Positions 41,892 through 49,708 of a stretch of DNA of 64,000 bases are shown one piece after another. The position numbers were made by a program, and so were the translations under genes. This DNA is from an uncultured Eubacterium sp. (GTDB taxonomy: Bacteria > Bacillota > Clostridia > Oscillospirales > Acutalibacteraceae): contig CAJTLP010000002.1 in the NCBI GenBank assembly GCA_910577195.1, positions 186,001 through 250,000 on the forward strand, in the 5' to 3' direction. The notes under the pieces are model-generated. The model was given only the letters and a program-made list of their open reading frames with translations. It was not told where the DNA came from and made no database searches. Position 1 is the first letter of the stretch, and each line of letters starts with the position of its first letter.

Positions 41892-42092
41892 ATGACAGTT
41901 AAAAAATTCTATACAGGTCTTATTGCATCCGTATTTATTTTTATTATAGGGTTTGTAATGGTTAATAATAATTTCGGAAAGTTATCTGTACTTGGTTTCG
42001 GCGGATATGCTTTGTGTGCTGTTTCGCTGATTGTATTATTATCTACATTTGTTGCTGCAATTGTTTTGAATGGTGAGGAAAAAAATAAATGA
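41892..42092 (+). CDS. Small two-helix membrane protein
   Basis: A 66-aa protein, start ATG 41892 behind CGGAAGGAC. Two membrane helices (GLIASVFIFIIGFVMVN and GGYALCAVSLIVLLSTFVAAIVL) joined by a short polar loop, ending in NGEEKNK. It overlaps the first gtrA gene by 4 bp. Not recognised; part of the insertion between pstA and pstB. Confidence 0.7.
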   Translation: MTVKKFYTGLIASVFIFIIGFVMVNNNFGKLSVLGFGGYALCAVSLIVLLSTFVAAIVLNGEEKNK

Positions 42093-42601
42093 AAGAAAAA
42101 CTAAAGGAATTCACAAAAAAACATTCTGAAATATGGAAATTTATTAAATTCACCTTTACAGGTGCCAGCACATCGGTTCTTGAGATTGCCGTGTTTATGT
42201 TTTTACAGTACGTGGTATTTAAGTCTTTAAATGAAGTGCCTGTAACAGATAATGCTTTTCTCGCATTTTTAGGCATTGAATATAAGGGCTATATGTATTC
42301 TTACGCAATATCTGCAGTAATCGGATATGCAGCAGCTTATATAATGAACAGAAAGCTGACCTTCAAAGCAAATGCCAATCCGATTTTTTCAACTGTAATT
42401 TATATTTTAATGGTATTTTTTACAATCATATTTAATACATGGTTCGGTGCATTTCTTGGCACCTGGGTAACAAATAACGGCTGGAACAGTGTAATCGTAG
42501 AAATGATAACAAAGGTTGTTGTTATGACTGTACCCACAATATGGACATATCCTTTAAATCGTTTTGTAATTCACAGAAAGAAGAAAGCTGCTGATGAATA
42601 A
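42089..42601 (+). CDS. GtrA-family membrane protein
   Basis: A 170-aa GtrA-like protein with four membrane helices: FIKFTFTGASTSVLEIAVF (helix 1 with the family start), YSYAISAVIGYAAAYIMNRK, VIYILMVFFTIIFNTWFGAF and a last helix ending TIWTYPLNRFVIHRKKK. GtrA proteins are thought to flip polyprenyl-linked sugars. It overlaps the next gene by 8 bp and is similar to its N-terminal half, pointing to tandem duplication. Confidence 0.88.
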   Translation: MKEKLKEFTKKHSEIWKFIKFTFTGASTSVLEIAVFMFLQYVVFKSLNEVPVTDNAFLAFLGIEYKGYMYSYAISAVIGYAAAYIMNRKLTFKANANPIFSTVIYILMVFFTIIFNTWFGAFLGTWVTNNGWNSVIVEMITKVVVMTVPTIWTYPLNRFVIHRKKKAADE

Positions 42602-43907
42602 AAGATTTACGGAAAAACATCCCGAACTGTGGAAATTTATTAAGTTTAATATTACCGTTATAATAACCTCAGCTCTTGATATCATCTCTTATATGATACT
42701 TCTTTATGCTGTTTTCAGGACTATGAATGATATTCCGCTGCCTGATAATGCTCTGCTGTCATTGCTCGGTATAAAATATAAAGGCTATCTGTTTTCATAT
42801 CTGATATCCACATCAATAGGATATATTGCCGCATATCTGATTAACAGAAAAATAACATTTCATTCTGATATTAATCCTGTTTACAGCTCAGTGCTTTATT
42901 TTGCTTTGGCAGTTTTTAATATATTGATAAGCTCCTGGATAGGCGGAATATTCGGCTCTGTTATTGCGGCAAAGGGAATTTCAAGCCCGATTCTTGAAAT
43001 TGTTTCAAAATTTATTATAATAAATATTCCTACTATATGGACATATCCAATTGAACGGTATATTATTCAGATAAAGAAAAAGAGCAAACGCAATACTGTA
43101 ATTGCAACAGATCTTGACGGTACGCTCCTTTGCAGTGATACAAATATCAGCAAAGAAAATCTGGATGCGATAAAGCGTCTTTATAAGAAGGGTATTAAAA
43201 TTGCCGTTCTAACAGGCAGAACCTTTTATGAAATACCATATGAGCTTCGCAGCTGTGGCTATATAGATTATTTTGTATATTCCAACGGTGCAGGAATTGA
43301 TAATTCCAAGCATGAAACGGTTTATTGTGAACCAATTGAAAAAGATACTGCCAAGGCAATTTATAATATTTTAAATTCTTATGAAACTTTTATTGAGATT
43401 TACGCAAACAAGACACCGTTTGTCGATAAAAGGAAATTTTCCGACGAGCATTTTAATTATTATAAAATTGACAGGGATTTTATTCCTGAAATGTACAAGA
43501 GCAGGAAAGCAATCAGCAATCTGTCAGAAATCATGGATTCTGATTTGTACAATATAGAAATGTTTGATGTTTTTTTCAGAAATAATGATGAGCGTGAGAG
43601 CTGTTATAACAGAATTTGCCATGAATTTGATAATGTTGAAATCACCTCGTCTATGAGAAATAATCTTGAAATTATGAGAAAAGGCATTAACAAAGGCACA
43701 GGCTTGCAAAGATTATGTAAAACAGCAGGCTATAATCTTGCGGATGTCATTGTAATCGGTGACAGCAAAAATGATATTACAGCCTTTAAAATTGCGAAAA
43801 AACCCTATGCCGTTTCAAATGCCTGTGCTGAAATCAAGGCATTGGCAGATAAAATAATATGTTCAAACAATGAAAATATAATGTGTTATATGGAGAAAGA
43901 ATTATGA
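42594..43907 (+). CDS. GtrA-HAD (Cof-type) fusion protein
   Basis: A 437-aa fusion. Residues about 1-157 repeat the GtrA domain (WKFIKFNITVIITSALDIIS, YLISTSIGYIAAYLINRK, TIWTYPIERYI). A HAD phosphatase of the Cof/YbiV class follows: ATDLDGTLLCSDTNISKENL (motif I), VLTGRTFYE (motif II) and VIVIGDSKNDITAFKIA (motif IV). The frame is continuous. Fusion suggests dephosphorylation of a sugar or polyprenyl phosphate linked to transport, releasing phosphate under starvation; that is inference. Confidence 0.88.
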   Translation: MNKRFTEKHPELWKFIKFNITVIITSALDIISYMILLYAVFRTMNDIPLPDNALLSLLGIKYKGYLFSYLISTSIGYIAAYLINRKITFHSDINPVYSSVLYFALAVFNILISSWIGGIFGSVIAAKGISSPILEIVSKFIIINIPTIWTYPIERYIIQIKKKSKRNTVIATDLDGTLLCSDTNISKENLDAIKRLYKKGIKIAVLTGRTFYEIPYELRSCGYIDYFVYSNGAGIDNSKHETVYCEPIEKDTAKAIYNILNSYETFIEIYANKTPFVDKRKFSDEHFNYYKIDRDFIPEMYKSRKAISNLSEIMDSDLYNIEMFDVFFRNNDERESCYNRICHEFDNVEITSSMRNNLEIMRKGINKGTGLQRLCKTAGYNLADVIVIGDSKNDITAFKIAKKPYAVSNACAEIKALADKIICSNNENIMCYMEKEL

Positions 43908-44758
43908 GCAGCTCAATTCATTTTTTAAATACAGGACATTCAGATTGTATAATTCTCGAAAGCGGCGGGCACTTTGCAATGATTGATGCGGCAGAGGATA
44001 CCGATTACCCTGCCGACAAGCCGCATCTTAAGCTTAAAGGATATGAGAAAGAGGTCTGTGATTACCTGCTGAAAAACTGTGCAGATAAAAACGGCATAGT
44101 TACACTGGATTTTATTCTCGGTACCCATTGCCATTCTGACCATATCGGCGGCTTTGATACGGTGATAAATCATCCGAATACCATTGTGAAAAAAGCTTTT
44201 TTGAAACCGTATTATGAGGAAAATATTTTTATTATGGAGCGCAAACGCTGGGATAATAAAGAAGTATATCTGCAAATGAAAAATGCACTCAATCATAAAA
44301 ATATTCCCATTATTGAGGATTTTGATAATTATAAGCTGAAGCTTGGAGAATTTGATATAACCTTTTTTAACGGCAGTTACAAAAAGCCAAAATTGAAGTT
44401 CGGTGAAAATGTAAACAGTGTTGTAACACTTGTTGAAATAAATGGACTGAAAGCACTTTTGACAGGTGATATGAATTACAAAAACGGCGGTGAAAAAGAA
44501 ATTGCAGATAAGGTCGGCAAGGTGGATTTGCTTAAAGTAGGGCATCACGGATATATCGGTTCTACCTCTTTTTATCTTGTCAGAAAGCTGAGCCCTGAAT
44601 TTGCAGTCATATGCAACAGTGCATCAAAGGTCTATCCTGATGTGCGTTTTAAGCTTAAGCATATATCAAACTCAAAAGTCTACTGTACTGCCGACTGCAA
44701 AGGTGTAAAGGCTGTTTTTAAAGAAAAAATTTATATCAGCAGCAATATTATGGAGTAA
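43904..44758 (+). CDS. ComEC-like MBL-fold metallohydrolase
   Basis: A 284-aa metallo-beta-lactamase-fold protein; start ATG 43904 overlaps the previous stop (ATGA). Metal motif GTHCHSDHIGGFDTV, then LTGDMNYKNGGEKE and LLKVGHHGYIGSTSF, typical of the ComEC C-terminal/late-competence hydrolase group, which includes nucleases and phosphodiesterases. No membrane helices or signal peptide, so cytosolic. It may hydrolyse a phosphodiester as part of the phosphate response (inference). Confidence 0.85.
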   Translation: MSSSIHFLNTGHSDCIILESGGHFAMIDAAEDTDYPADKPHLKLKGYEKEVCDYLLKNCADKNGIVTLDFILGTHCHSDHIGGFDTVINHPNTIVKKAFLKPYYEENIFIMERKRWDNKEVYLQMKNALNHKNIPIIEDFDNYKLKLGEFDITFFNGSYKKPKLKFGENVNSVVTLVEINGLKALLTGDMNYKNGGEKEIADKVGKVDLLKVGHHGYIGSTSFYLVRKLSPEFAVICNSASKVYPDVRFKLKHISNSKVYCTADCKGVKAVFKEKIYISSNIME

Positions 44759-44776
44759 CGGTTGTAGGAGGGGAAT

Positions 44777-45529
44777 ATGACAGATTTTATTAAAACTGAA
44801 AATCTCAATTTGTGGTATGGTGAAAATCAGGCTTTGAAAAATATAAATGCAGAAATATCCGAAAAGCAGATTACAGCACTTATAGGACCTTCAGGCTGCG
44901 GCAAGTCAACCTTTCTGAAAACGCTGAACCGTATGAATGATTTGGTAGACGGTTGTAAGATTGAAGGCAATATTTACATAAACAATACAGATATATACAG
45001 AAATATGGATGTAAATATTTTAAGAAAAAATGTCGGTATGGTGTTCCAGAAGCCGAACCCGTTTCCTATGAGCATTTACGACAATATTGCTTATGGACCG
45101 AGAATACACGGCATCAAGTCAAAATTTAAGCTGGATGAAATTGTGGAGCGTTCATTAAAGCAGGCTGCGATATGGGATGAATGTAAGGACCGTCTAAAAA
45201 AGAGTGCTCTGAGTATGAGCGGCGGTCAGCAGCAAAGGCTTTGTATTGCAAGAGCATTGGCTGTTGAACCTCAGATACTGCTTATGGATGAGCCTACCTC
45301 GGCACTTGATCCCATTTCAACATCTAAGATTGAGGATTTAGCACTTGAGCTGAAAAAAGAGTATACCATAATCATCGTTACGCACAATATGCAGCAGGCA
45401 ATGAGAATTGCAGATAAAACCGCATTTTTCCTGCTGGGCGAAATGGTGGAGTTTGACGAAACCGAAAAAATGTTCAGCAATCCCGAAGATAAGCGAACAA
45501 AGGATTATATAAGCGGAAGATTTGGTTGA
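44777..45529 (+). CDS. pstB: Phosphate ABC transporter ATPase PstB
   Basis: A 250-aa ATPase powering PstCA. Walker A GPSGCGKSTFLKTLNRM, the PstB-typical VFQKPNPFPMSIYDNIAYGP (Q-loop), signature LSMSGGQQQRLCIARALA, Walker B LLMDEPTSALD, and HNMQQAMRIADKTAFFLLGE. Ribosome site GTAGGAGGGG. No phoU follows, although phoU normally comes next. Confidence 0.97.
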   Translation: MTDFIKTENLNLWYGENQALKNINAEISEKQITALIGPSGCGKSTFLKTLNRMNDLVDGCKIEGNIYINNTDIYRNMDVNILRKNVGMVFQKPNPFPMSIYDNIAYGPRIHGIKSKFKLDEIVERSLKQAAIWDECKDRLKKSALSMSGGQQQRLCIARALAVEPQILLMDEPTSALDPISTSKIEDLALELKKEYTIIIVTHNMQQAMRIADKTAFFLLGEMVEFDETEKMFSNPEDKRTKDYISGRFG

Positions 45530-45573
45530 TTAATAATCGCCTTCGTTTTATAATAAATCAAGAGGTGTTTAAG

Positions 45574-46254
45574 ATGATATTTTTTCTTGAAGATGATGAT
45601 AATATCCGCAAGCTGGTTTGCTATGCTTTAAATAAAGAAGGCTATGATATTGAGGGCTTTGATAAGCCGTCACTGTTCTGGAAAAGAATGGATGATGCAA
45701 TACCTCAGCTTATTCTTCTTGACATTATGCTGCCGGAAGAGGACGGACTGTCTGTTTTGCAGAAATTGCAGAGCAATAAAAAATACAATAGTATTCCTGT
45801 TATTATGATAACAGCAAAAAACAGCGAATTTGACACGGCAACCGGTCTTGACCTCGGTGCTGATGATTACATTGCAAAGCCTTTCGGAATGGTTGAGTTT
45901 GTTTCAAGAGTCCGTGCGGTCCTTCGCCGTTATGAGAAAACAAATAATAAAAATAATGTGTATGAAAAAGGTGTGCTTTATGCAGATTTTGAAAAGCACA
46001 TAATCAAAGTTTCAGATGAAAGCATTGAGCTTTCCTATAAGGAATATATGCTTTTGTCGGTGCTTTTGAATGCAGACGGAAGGGTAGTATCAAGGGATGA
46101 GCTGCTGCAAAAGGTGTGGGGTGAATACTATGAAGAGTCCCGTACACTTGATGTTCATATCAGAAAGCTCAGAGTAAAGCTTAAGGAAGCAGGTTCATAT
46201 ATTAAAACCGTCAAAAATATCGGTTATCAGTTTATAGGAGATACGAATGAATAA
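45574..46254 (+). CDS. phoP: PhoP/PhoB-type response regulator
   Basis: A 226-aa OmpR-class regulator. Start ATG 45574 behind AAGAGGTG is preferred to a longer frame overlapping pstB. Receiver domain: acidic pocket FFLEDDDN, phospho-acceptor in LILLDIMLPEEDG, conserved lysine in YIAKPFG; winged helix: LSYKEYMLLSVLLNADGRVV, TLDVHIRKLRVKL. Probably binds the TTAACA repeats before pstS. Overlaps the kinase gene by 8 bp. Confidence 0.92.
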   Translation: MIFFLEDDDNIRKLVCYALNKEGYDIEGFDKPSLFWKRMDDAIPQLILLDIMLPEEDGLSVLQKLQSNKKYNSIPVIMITAKNSEFDTATGLDLGADDYIAKPFGMVEFVSRVRAVLRRYEKTNNKNNVYEKGVLYADFEKHIIKVSDESIELSYKEYMLLSVLLNADGRVVSRDELLQKVWGEYYEESRTLDVHIRKLRVKLKEAGSYIKTVKNIGYQFIGDTNE

Positions 46255-47896
46255 AAAAATATTCCGTTCAAGTGTGGCAGTGGCACTGGTTGTTCTGCTT
46301 TCAAGCATAGCTCTGATTATTGGTATATTGTTTCAGTATTTTGAAAATCAGTTACAAAGTGAGCTGGAAAGTGAGGCAAGCTATATTGCCTATGCGGTTG
46401 AAAAGCAGGGGCTTGACTATATCAATAATTTCAGTAACAGCAACAAGAGAATCACCCTGATTTCGCCTGATGGTGATGTTATTGCGGATACGTCAGCAAA
46501 TGAGTCCGAACTCGGTAATCACGCAGACCGTCAGGAGGTTATTGATGCTCTGAAAAACGGCAAGGGCACAAGCATCCGCTATTCAAATACTTTAGCAGAA
46601 AAAACAGTGTATTACGCAATGAAAATGGATGATGGCAATATTCTGAGAGTTTCAACAACACAGTACACTGTTGCTGCAATCATAATGAGTCTTATTCAGC
46701 CTATACTTATTGTTTTTGTTGTTGCGGTTGTTCTGTCCTTTGTGCTGTCACAAAAAATTTCAAAATCAATAATCAAGCCGATTAATGAGCTTGATTTGGA
46801 TAATCCGTCAAATAATGAGCCGTATGATGAATTAGCACCGTTGCTTCAGAAAATTTCAAGGCAAAAGAAAACAATCGAGAAACAGATTAAAGAGGCTGAA
46901 TACAGGCAGGAAGAATTTCGCCTGATTACTGAAAATATGAAGGAAGGCTTTATTGTTGTTGATACACAAATGAATCTTTTGACATATAACCGTTCAGCTT
47001 TAAAACTTCTCGGTATTAACAAGGATAAGCCTGATGATATATTAACGGCAGGCAATGATGATTTGATTTGTGTAATAAGCAAAGCTTTGGGGGGCAATCG
47101 TGAAAAAAGCGATTTGGTTATAAATGACAATGATTACAGTCTGATTGCAAATCCGGTTTCAGAGGATAATAAGATTATCGGTGCAGTTATTCTCATTATT
47201 GATGTAACTGAAAGTGTGAAGCGTGAGCAGTTAAGACGTGAATTTACATCAAATGTTTCTCACGAATTAAAAACACCGCTTACATCCATATCAGGCTTTG
47301 CTGAGATTATGAAAAACGGTGGTACTCCCGATGCAGTGGTAACAGATTTTTCAACCTCGATTTATGATGAGGCACAGCGGCTGATCAGTCTTGTAAATGA
47401 TATTATTAAAATATCAGAGCTTGATGAAAAAAATGTTCAGGCAGAAAGTGAAGATGTTGACTTGTACGAATTGTCAGCAGATATAATCAGTCGGCTGAAG
47501 CCTGTTGCAGATAAAAGAAATATCAGCTTTAATTTAATCGGAGAAAGTACAGTTGTTGCAGGTACTGAAAAAATTCTTGATGAAATGATATATAATCTCT
47601 GTGACAATGCAATCAAGTATAATGTGGATAACGGAACGGTTGATGTTATACTGAGTGAAAGTAATCATCATATAAAATTAACGGTAAGAGATACCGGTAT
47701 AGGCATACCTCAGTCAGAGCAGGAGCGTATTTTTGAACGCTTTTACAGAGTGGATAAAAGCCACTCAAAATCAATCGGCGGAACCGGTTTGGGGCTTTCA
47801 ATAGTCAAGCACGCCGCTATCTATCATAATGCTGAAATTAAAGTAAAAAGCGAACTAGATAAAGGCACATCCATAACAGTAATGTTTAATAAATAG
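46247..47896 (+). CDS. phoR: PhoR-type sensor histidine kinase
   Basis: A 549-aa membrane kinase: helix 1 (SVAVALVVLLSSIALIIGIL), an outer loop of about 110 residues (PhoR/CACHE-like), helix 2 (PILIVFVVAVVLSFVLS), HAMP-like linker, PAS domain (ENMKEGFIVVDTQMNLLTYN), HisKA with VSHELKTPLTSISGF, and HATPase motifs DNAIKYN, DTGIGIP, GGTGLGLSIV. By family it senses Pst-transmitted phosphate status. With phoU missing here the signal route is unclear. Confidence 0.92.
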   Translation: MNKKIFRSSVAVALVVLLSSIALIIGILFQYFENQLQSELESEASYIAYAVEKQGLDYINNFSNSNKRITLISPDGDVIADTSANESELGNHADRQEVIDALKNGKGTSIRYSNTLAEKTVYYAMKMDDGNILRVSTTQYTVAAIIMSLIQPILIVFVVAVVLSFVLSQKISKSIIKPINELDLDNPSNNEPYDELAPLLQKISRQKKTIEKQIKEAEYRQEEFRLITENMKEGFIVVDTQMNLLTYNRSALKLLGINKDKPDDILTAGNDDLICVISKALGGNREKSDLVINDNDYSLIANPVSEDNKIIGAVILIIDVTESVKREQLRREFTSNVSHELKTPLTSISGFAEIMKNGGTPDAVVTDFSTSIYDEAQRLISLVNDIIKISELDEKNVQAESEDVDLYELSADIISRLKPVADKRNISFNLIGESTVVAGTEKILDEMIYNLCDNAIKYNVDNGTVDVILSESNHHIKLTVRDTGIGIPQSEQERIFERFYRVDKSHSKSIGGTGLGLSIVKHAAIYHNAEIKVKSELDKGTSITVMFNK

Positions 47897-47900
47897 AACA

Positions 47901-47933
47901 AAAGGCACTTGGTTAATTTCCAAGTGCCTTTAC
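47901..47933. terminator. Bidirectional terminator between phoR and tnpV
   Basis: AAAGGCACTTGG (47901-47912) and CCAAGTGCCTTT (47920-47931), 12-bp stem, loop TTAATTT. Confidence 0.88.
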
Positions 47934-47935
47934 CT

Positions 47936-48307
47936 TTAAATGGTATATATCATTTCATTATATACAATTTCTCTTGCCTGATTTGCAATATTGTTCATTT
48001 GTTGTACCCAAAGCATTTGATTTTCTGCTTTGAGCTGCTCATTAACACCGTGACTTTCAGCAAATTGTTTAACAAGTAAATCATATTGTTCTTTTGCTCT
48101 AACATCAGTTTTATGTAGATATGAATTGAGTTTGCCTTGTGTCAGCAAATTATAATATATTACTCTATGATTTTCTTTCAAATATTCCTTATGCCTTTGT
48201 CCCCAAAAGCCTATTTCATAATTTGTTTCAGTTGATATAAGTGTAGGAATCTGAACATCTCCAACTTCAACATAACTTCCGTTTATTTCTTCATATAATG
48301 ATTTCAT
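47936..48307 (-). CDS. TnpV-family transposon-encoded protein
   Basis: A 123-aa protein matching the TnpV pattern known from Tn4451-like elements: MKSLYEEINGSYVEVGDVQI, FWGQRHKEYLKENHRVIYYN, LLTQGKLNSYLHKTDVRAKE, and NNIANQAREIVYNEMIYT at the end. The function is unknown in the family. Together with the recombinase and MobC-like genes 10 kb to the left it marks remnants of one mobilizable transposon or two separate ones. Start behind TAGGAG. Confidence 0.82.
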   Translation of the reverse strand: MKSLYEEINGSYVEVGDVQIPTLISTETNYEIGFWGQRHKEYLKENHRVIYYNLLTQGKLNSYLHKTDVRAKEQYDLLVKQFAESHGVNEQLKAENQMLWVQQMNNIANQAREIVYNEMIYTI

Positions 48308-48376
48308 TGTAAATTCTCCTAATAATTAAATTTTATTTACTTACAATTCAATCATTTCAGACTGTTTACAATAAAA

Positions 48377-48426
48377 CTTCCTTAAGTGAGTTCGTGCGAC
48401 CCTCCCCTACACTAAACAATAATTTA
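48377..48426 (-). repeat. Dispersed repeat, right copy (inverted)
   Basis: CTTCCTTAAGTGAG (48377-48390) and CTAAACAATAATTTA (48412-48426) are the complements of the two ends of the left copy at 36054-36171; the core CCTCCCCTAC between them matches GTAGGGG/GGGAGGG there. Internally shorter (50 against 118 bp). Confidence 0.6.
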
Positions 48427-48482
48427 TCCATATAAAAATGCAAGCTCTGTTATATCGTTCTGGTTAATTTAGAATAGATGTG

Positions 48483-48559
48483 ATTGTTTGGCGACAGTTG
48501 AGCTATGCGTTTTATTGCGTAGCTTCGGCTGCGCATTTTTTATTATAAGGAGAAAAAAG
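48483..48559 (+). promoter_or_regulatory. Conserved hairpin leader of RHH-like copy B
   Basis: Almost the same 77 nt as the leader of copy A: GTTTGGCGACAGTTGAGC, GCGTAGC-TTCG-GCTGCGC hairpin, then ATTTTTTATTATAAGGAG. One hairpin base differs (a G-T pair), preserving the stem. Confidence 0.65.
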
Positions 48560-48727
48560 GTGAGAAAATTTCAGATACCAACAATTCCGCCGACAACAAG
48601 CAAGAGTATCCGTTTTCCTAACGATGTGATTGAAAATGTTGAAAAAACAATTCAAGGAAAAAATTGCACATTTACTGCATTTGTTGTTGAGGCAGTAAAG
48701 TATGTGCTTGAGAATGTTGATATATAA
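48560..48727 (+). CDS. Small ribbon-helix-helix-like protein, copy B
   Basis: A 55-aa paralogue of the 21235-21405 protein: the first 22 residues after the initiator are identical (RKFQIPTIPPTTSKSIRFPN), the rest is diverged (NVEKTIQGKNCTFTAFVVEA). GTG start behind AAGGAG. Same leader hairpin. Terminated by a strong hairpin at 48731. Likely a DNA-binding or antitoxin-like small protein by fold guess only. Confidence 0.7.
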   Translation: MRKFQIPTIPPTTSKSIRFPNDVIENVEKTIQGKNCTFTAFVVEAVKYVLENVDI

Positions 48728-48730
48728 AAT

Positions 48731-48775
48731 AAAAAAACAGCCAATGAAGTTACAAGCTTCGCCGGCTGTTTTTTT
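48731..48775. terminator. Bidirectional terminator
   Basis: AAAAAAACAGCC (48731-48742) and GGCTGTTTTTTT (48764-48775), inner GAAG/CTTC stem; serves copy B and the leftward MBL gene. Confidence 0.9.
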
Positions 48776-48780
48776 ACCTA

Positions 48781-49659
48781 TTAAACCTTTTCCCAGAGGA
48801 GTTGATTATCTTTGAATTGGGCGGTTATTTTTCCATTATCCTTAAGATAAGACAGATAGGATTTGACAGTGCTTCCTACAAGTACATACTGTTCAAAATT
48901 CATAGTCAGATTATAATCGTCAAAAATCTTTTTCAGCAATGCTTCAAAACACATTGATGTTGTCAGAGCATTCTCAATTTTATCCGCAATTTCAAGCACC
49001 TTATTTCGGTTAAGCTGAGTCAGCTCCTTTATATCCTCTGTTGCCTGAGCGTGTGCAGGGACAAATATGTTTGCCTCAAGCTTTTCAACCTTATCAAGTG
49101 TGTTAAGGTATTGTGAAACATCATAGATAAAGGAAATCTGATATTTTTCCAGAGTGAATTCGCTGCTTATACAGTCTGCAAGAAAAACGGTATTGTCAGG
49201 AGTACGGATACCAATCATATCGAAAAAGTGACCTTTCAGGTCAATAACCTCAAGCTCTTTCGGAAAATCCGAATCACTGATATCGACCGCATTGCTTTTT
49301 TCTGCAAGCAGGAATTTGTGCCTCAAATCCTTGCAGGGATATCCGCCGTAAAGAAAAGCAGACTCTAAAATGGGATTGTTTGTAAATGCCGCCTCAATAT
49401 CTTTTGCAAATATTTTACAGCCTGTCTGATTCTGAAGGTATCTGTTGCCGCCGATATGGTCAGCGTTTGAATGGGTATTGATTATTCCTTTCAGCTTCCA
49501 GCCGTTTTCATCTAAAATTTTGCGTACCTTTCTTCCGGCGTCTTTATCATTACCGCTGTCAATCAGATAGACATCTGTCTCATTCTGTTTGTATATGCCG
49601 ATTTTCGCAGGGCAGTTGATGTAGTAGCTCTGTGCACCGACCTGATTTAATTCATACAT
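48781..49659 (-). CDS. MBL-fold metallohydrolase with HxNxDH motif
   Basis: A 292-aa protein: LIDSGNDKDAGRKVRKIL, the metal loop NTHSNADHIGGNRYLQNQ, FDMIGIRTPDNTVFLADCIS, then IFVPAHAQATEDI. In the usual HxHxDH the second His is Asn here, which would change one zinc ligand; the rest of the motif is kept. A C-terminal winged-helix-like part (FEQYVLVGSTVKSYLSYLKD) follows, as in RNase-J-unrelated hydrolase families that end in a small HTH. The substrate is unknown. Confidence 0.8.
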   Translation of the reverse strand: MYELNQVGAQSYYINCPAKIGIYKQNETDVYLIDSGNDKDAGRKVRKILDENGWKLKGIINTHSNADHIGGNRYLQNQTGCKIFAKDIEAAFTNNPILESAFLYGGYPCKDLRHKFLLAEKSNAVDISDSDFPKELEVIDLKGHFFDMIGIRTPDNTVFLADCISSEFTLEKYQISFIYDVSQYLNTLDKVEKLEANIFVPAHAQATEDIKELTQLNRNKVLEIADKIENALTTSMCFEALLKKIFDDYNLTMNFEQYVLVGSTVKSYLSYLKDNGKITAQFKDNQLLWEKV

Positions 49660-49708
49660 TTCTGATAAATCTCCTTTGCTGTATTTAAAAATAATTTATC
49701 TCACTTGC

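Noticed and set aside
43940..44548. 202-codon minus-strand frame opposite the GtrA-HAD/MBL genes
   Set aside because: Shadow of the overlapping plus-strand genes; rich in Phe/Ile/His, no recognisable domain.
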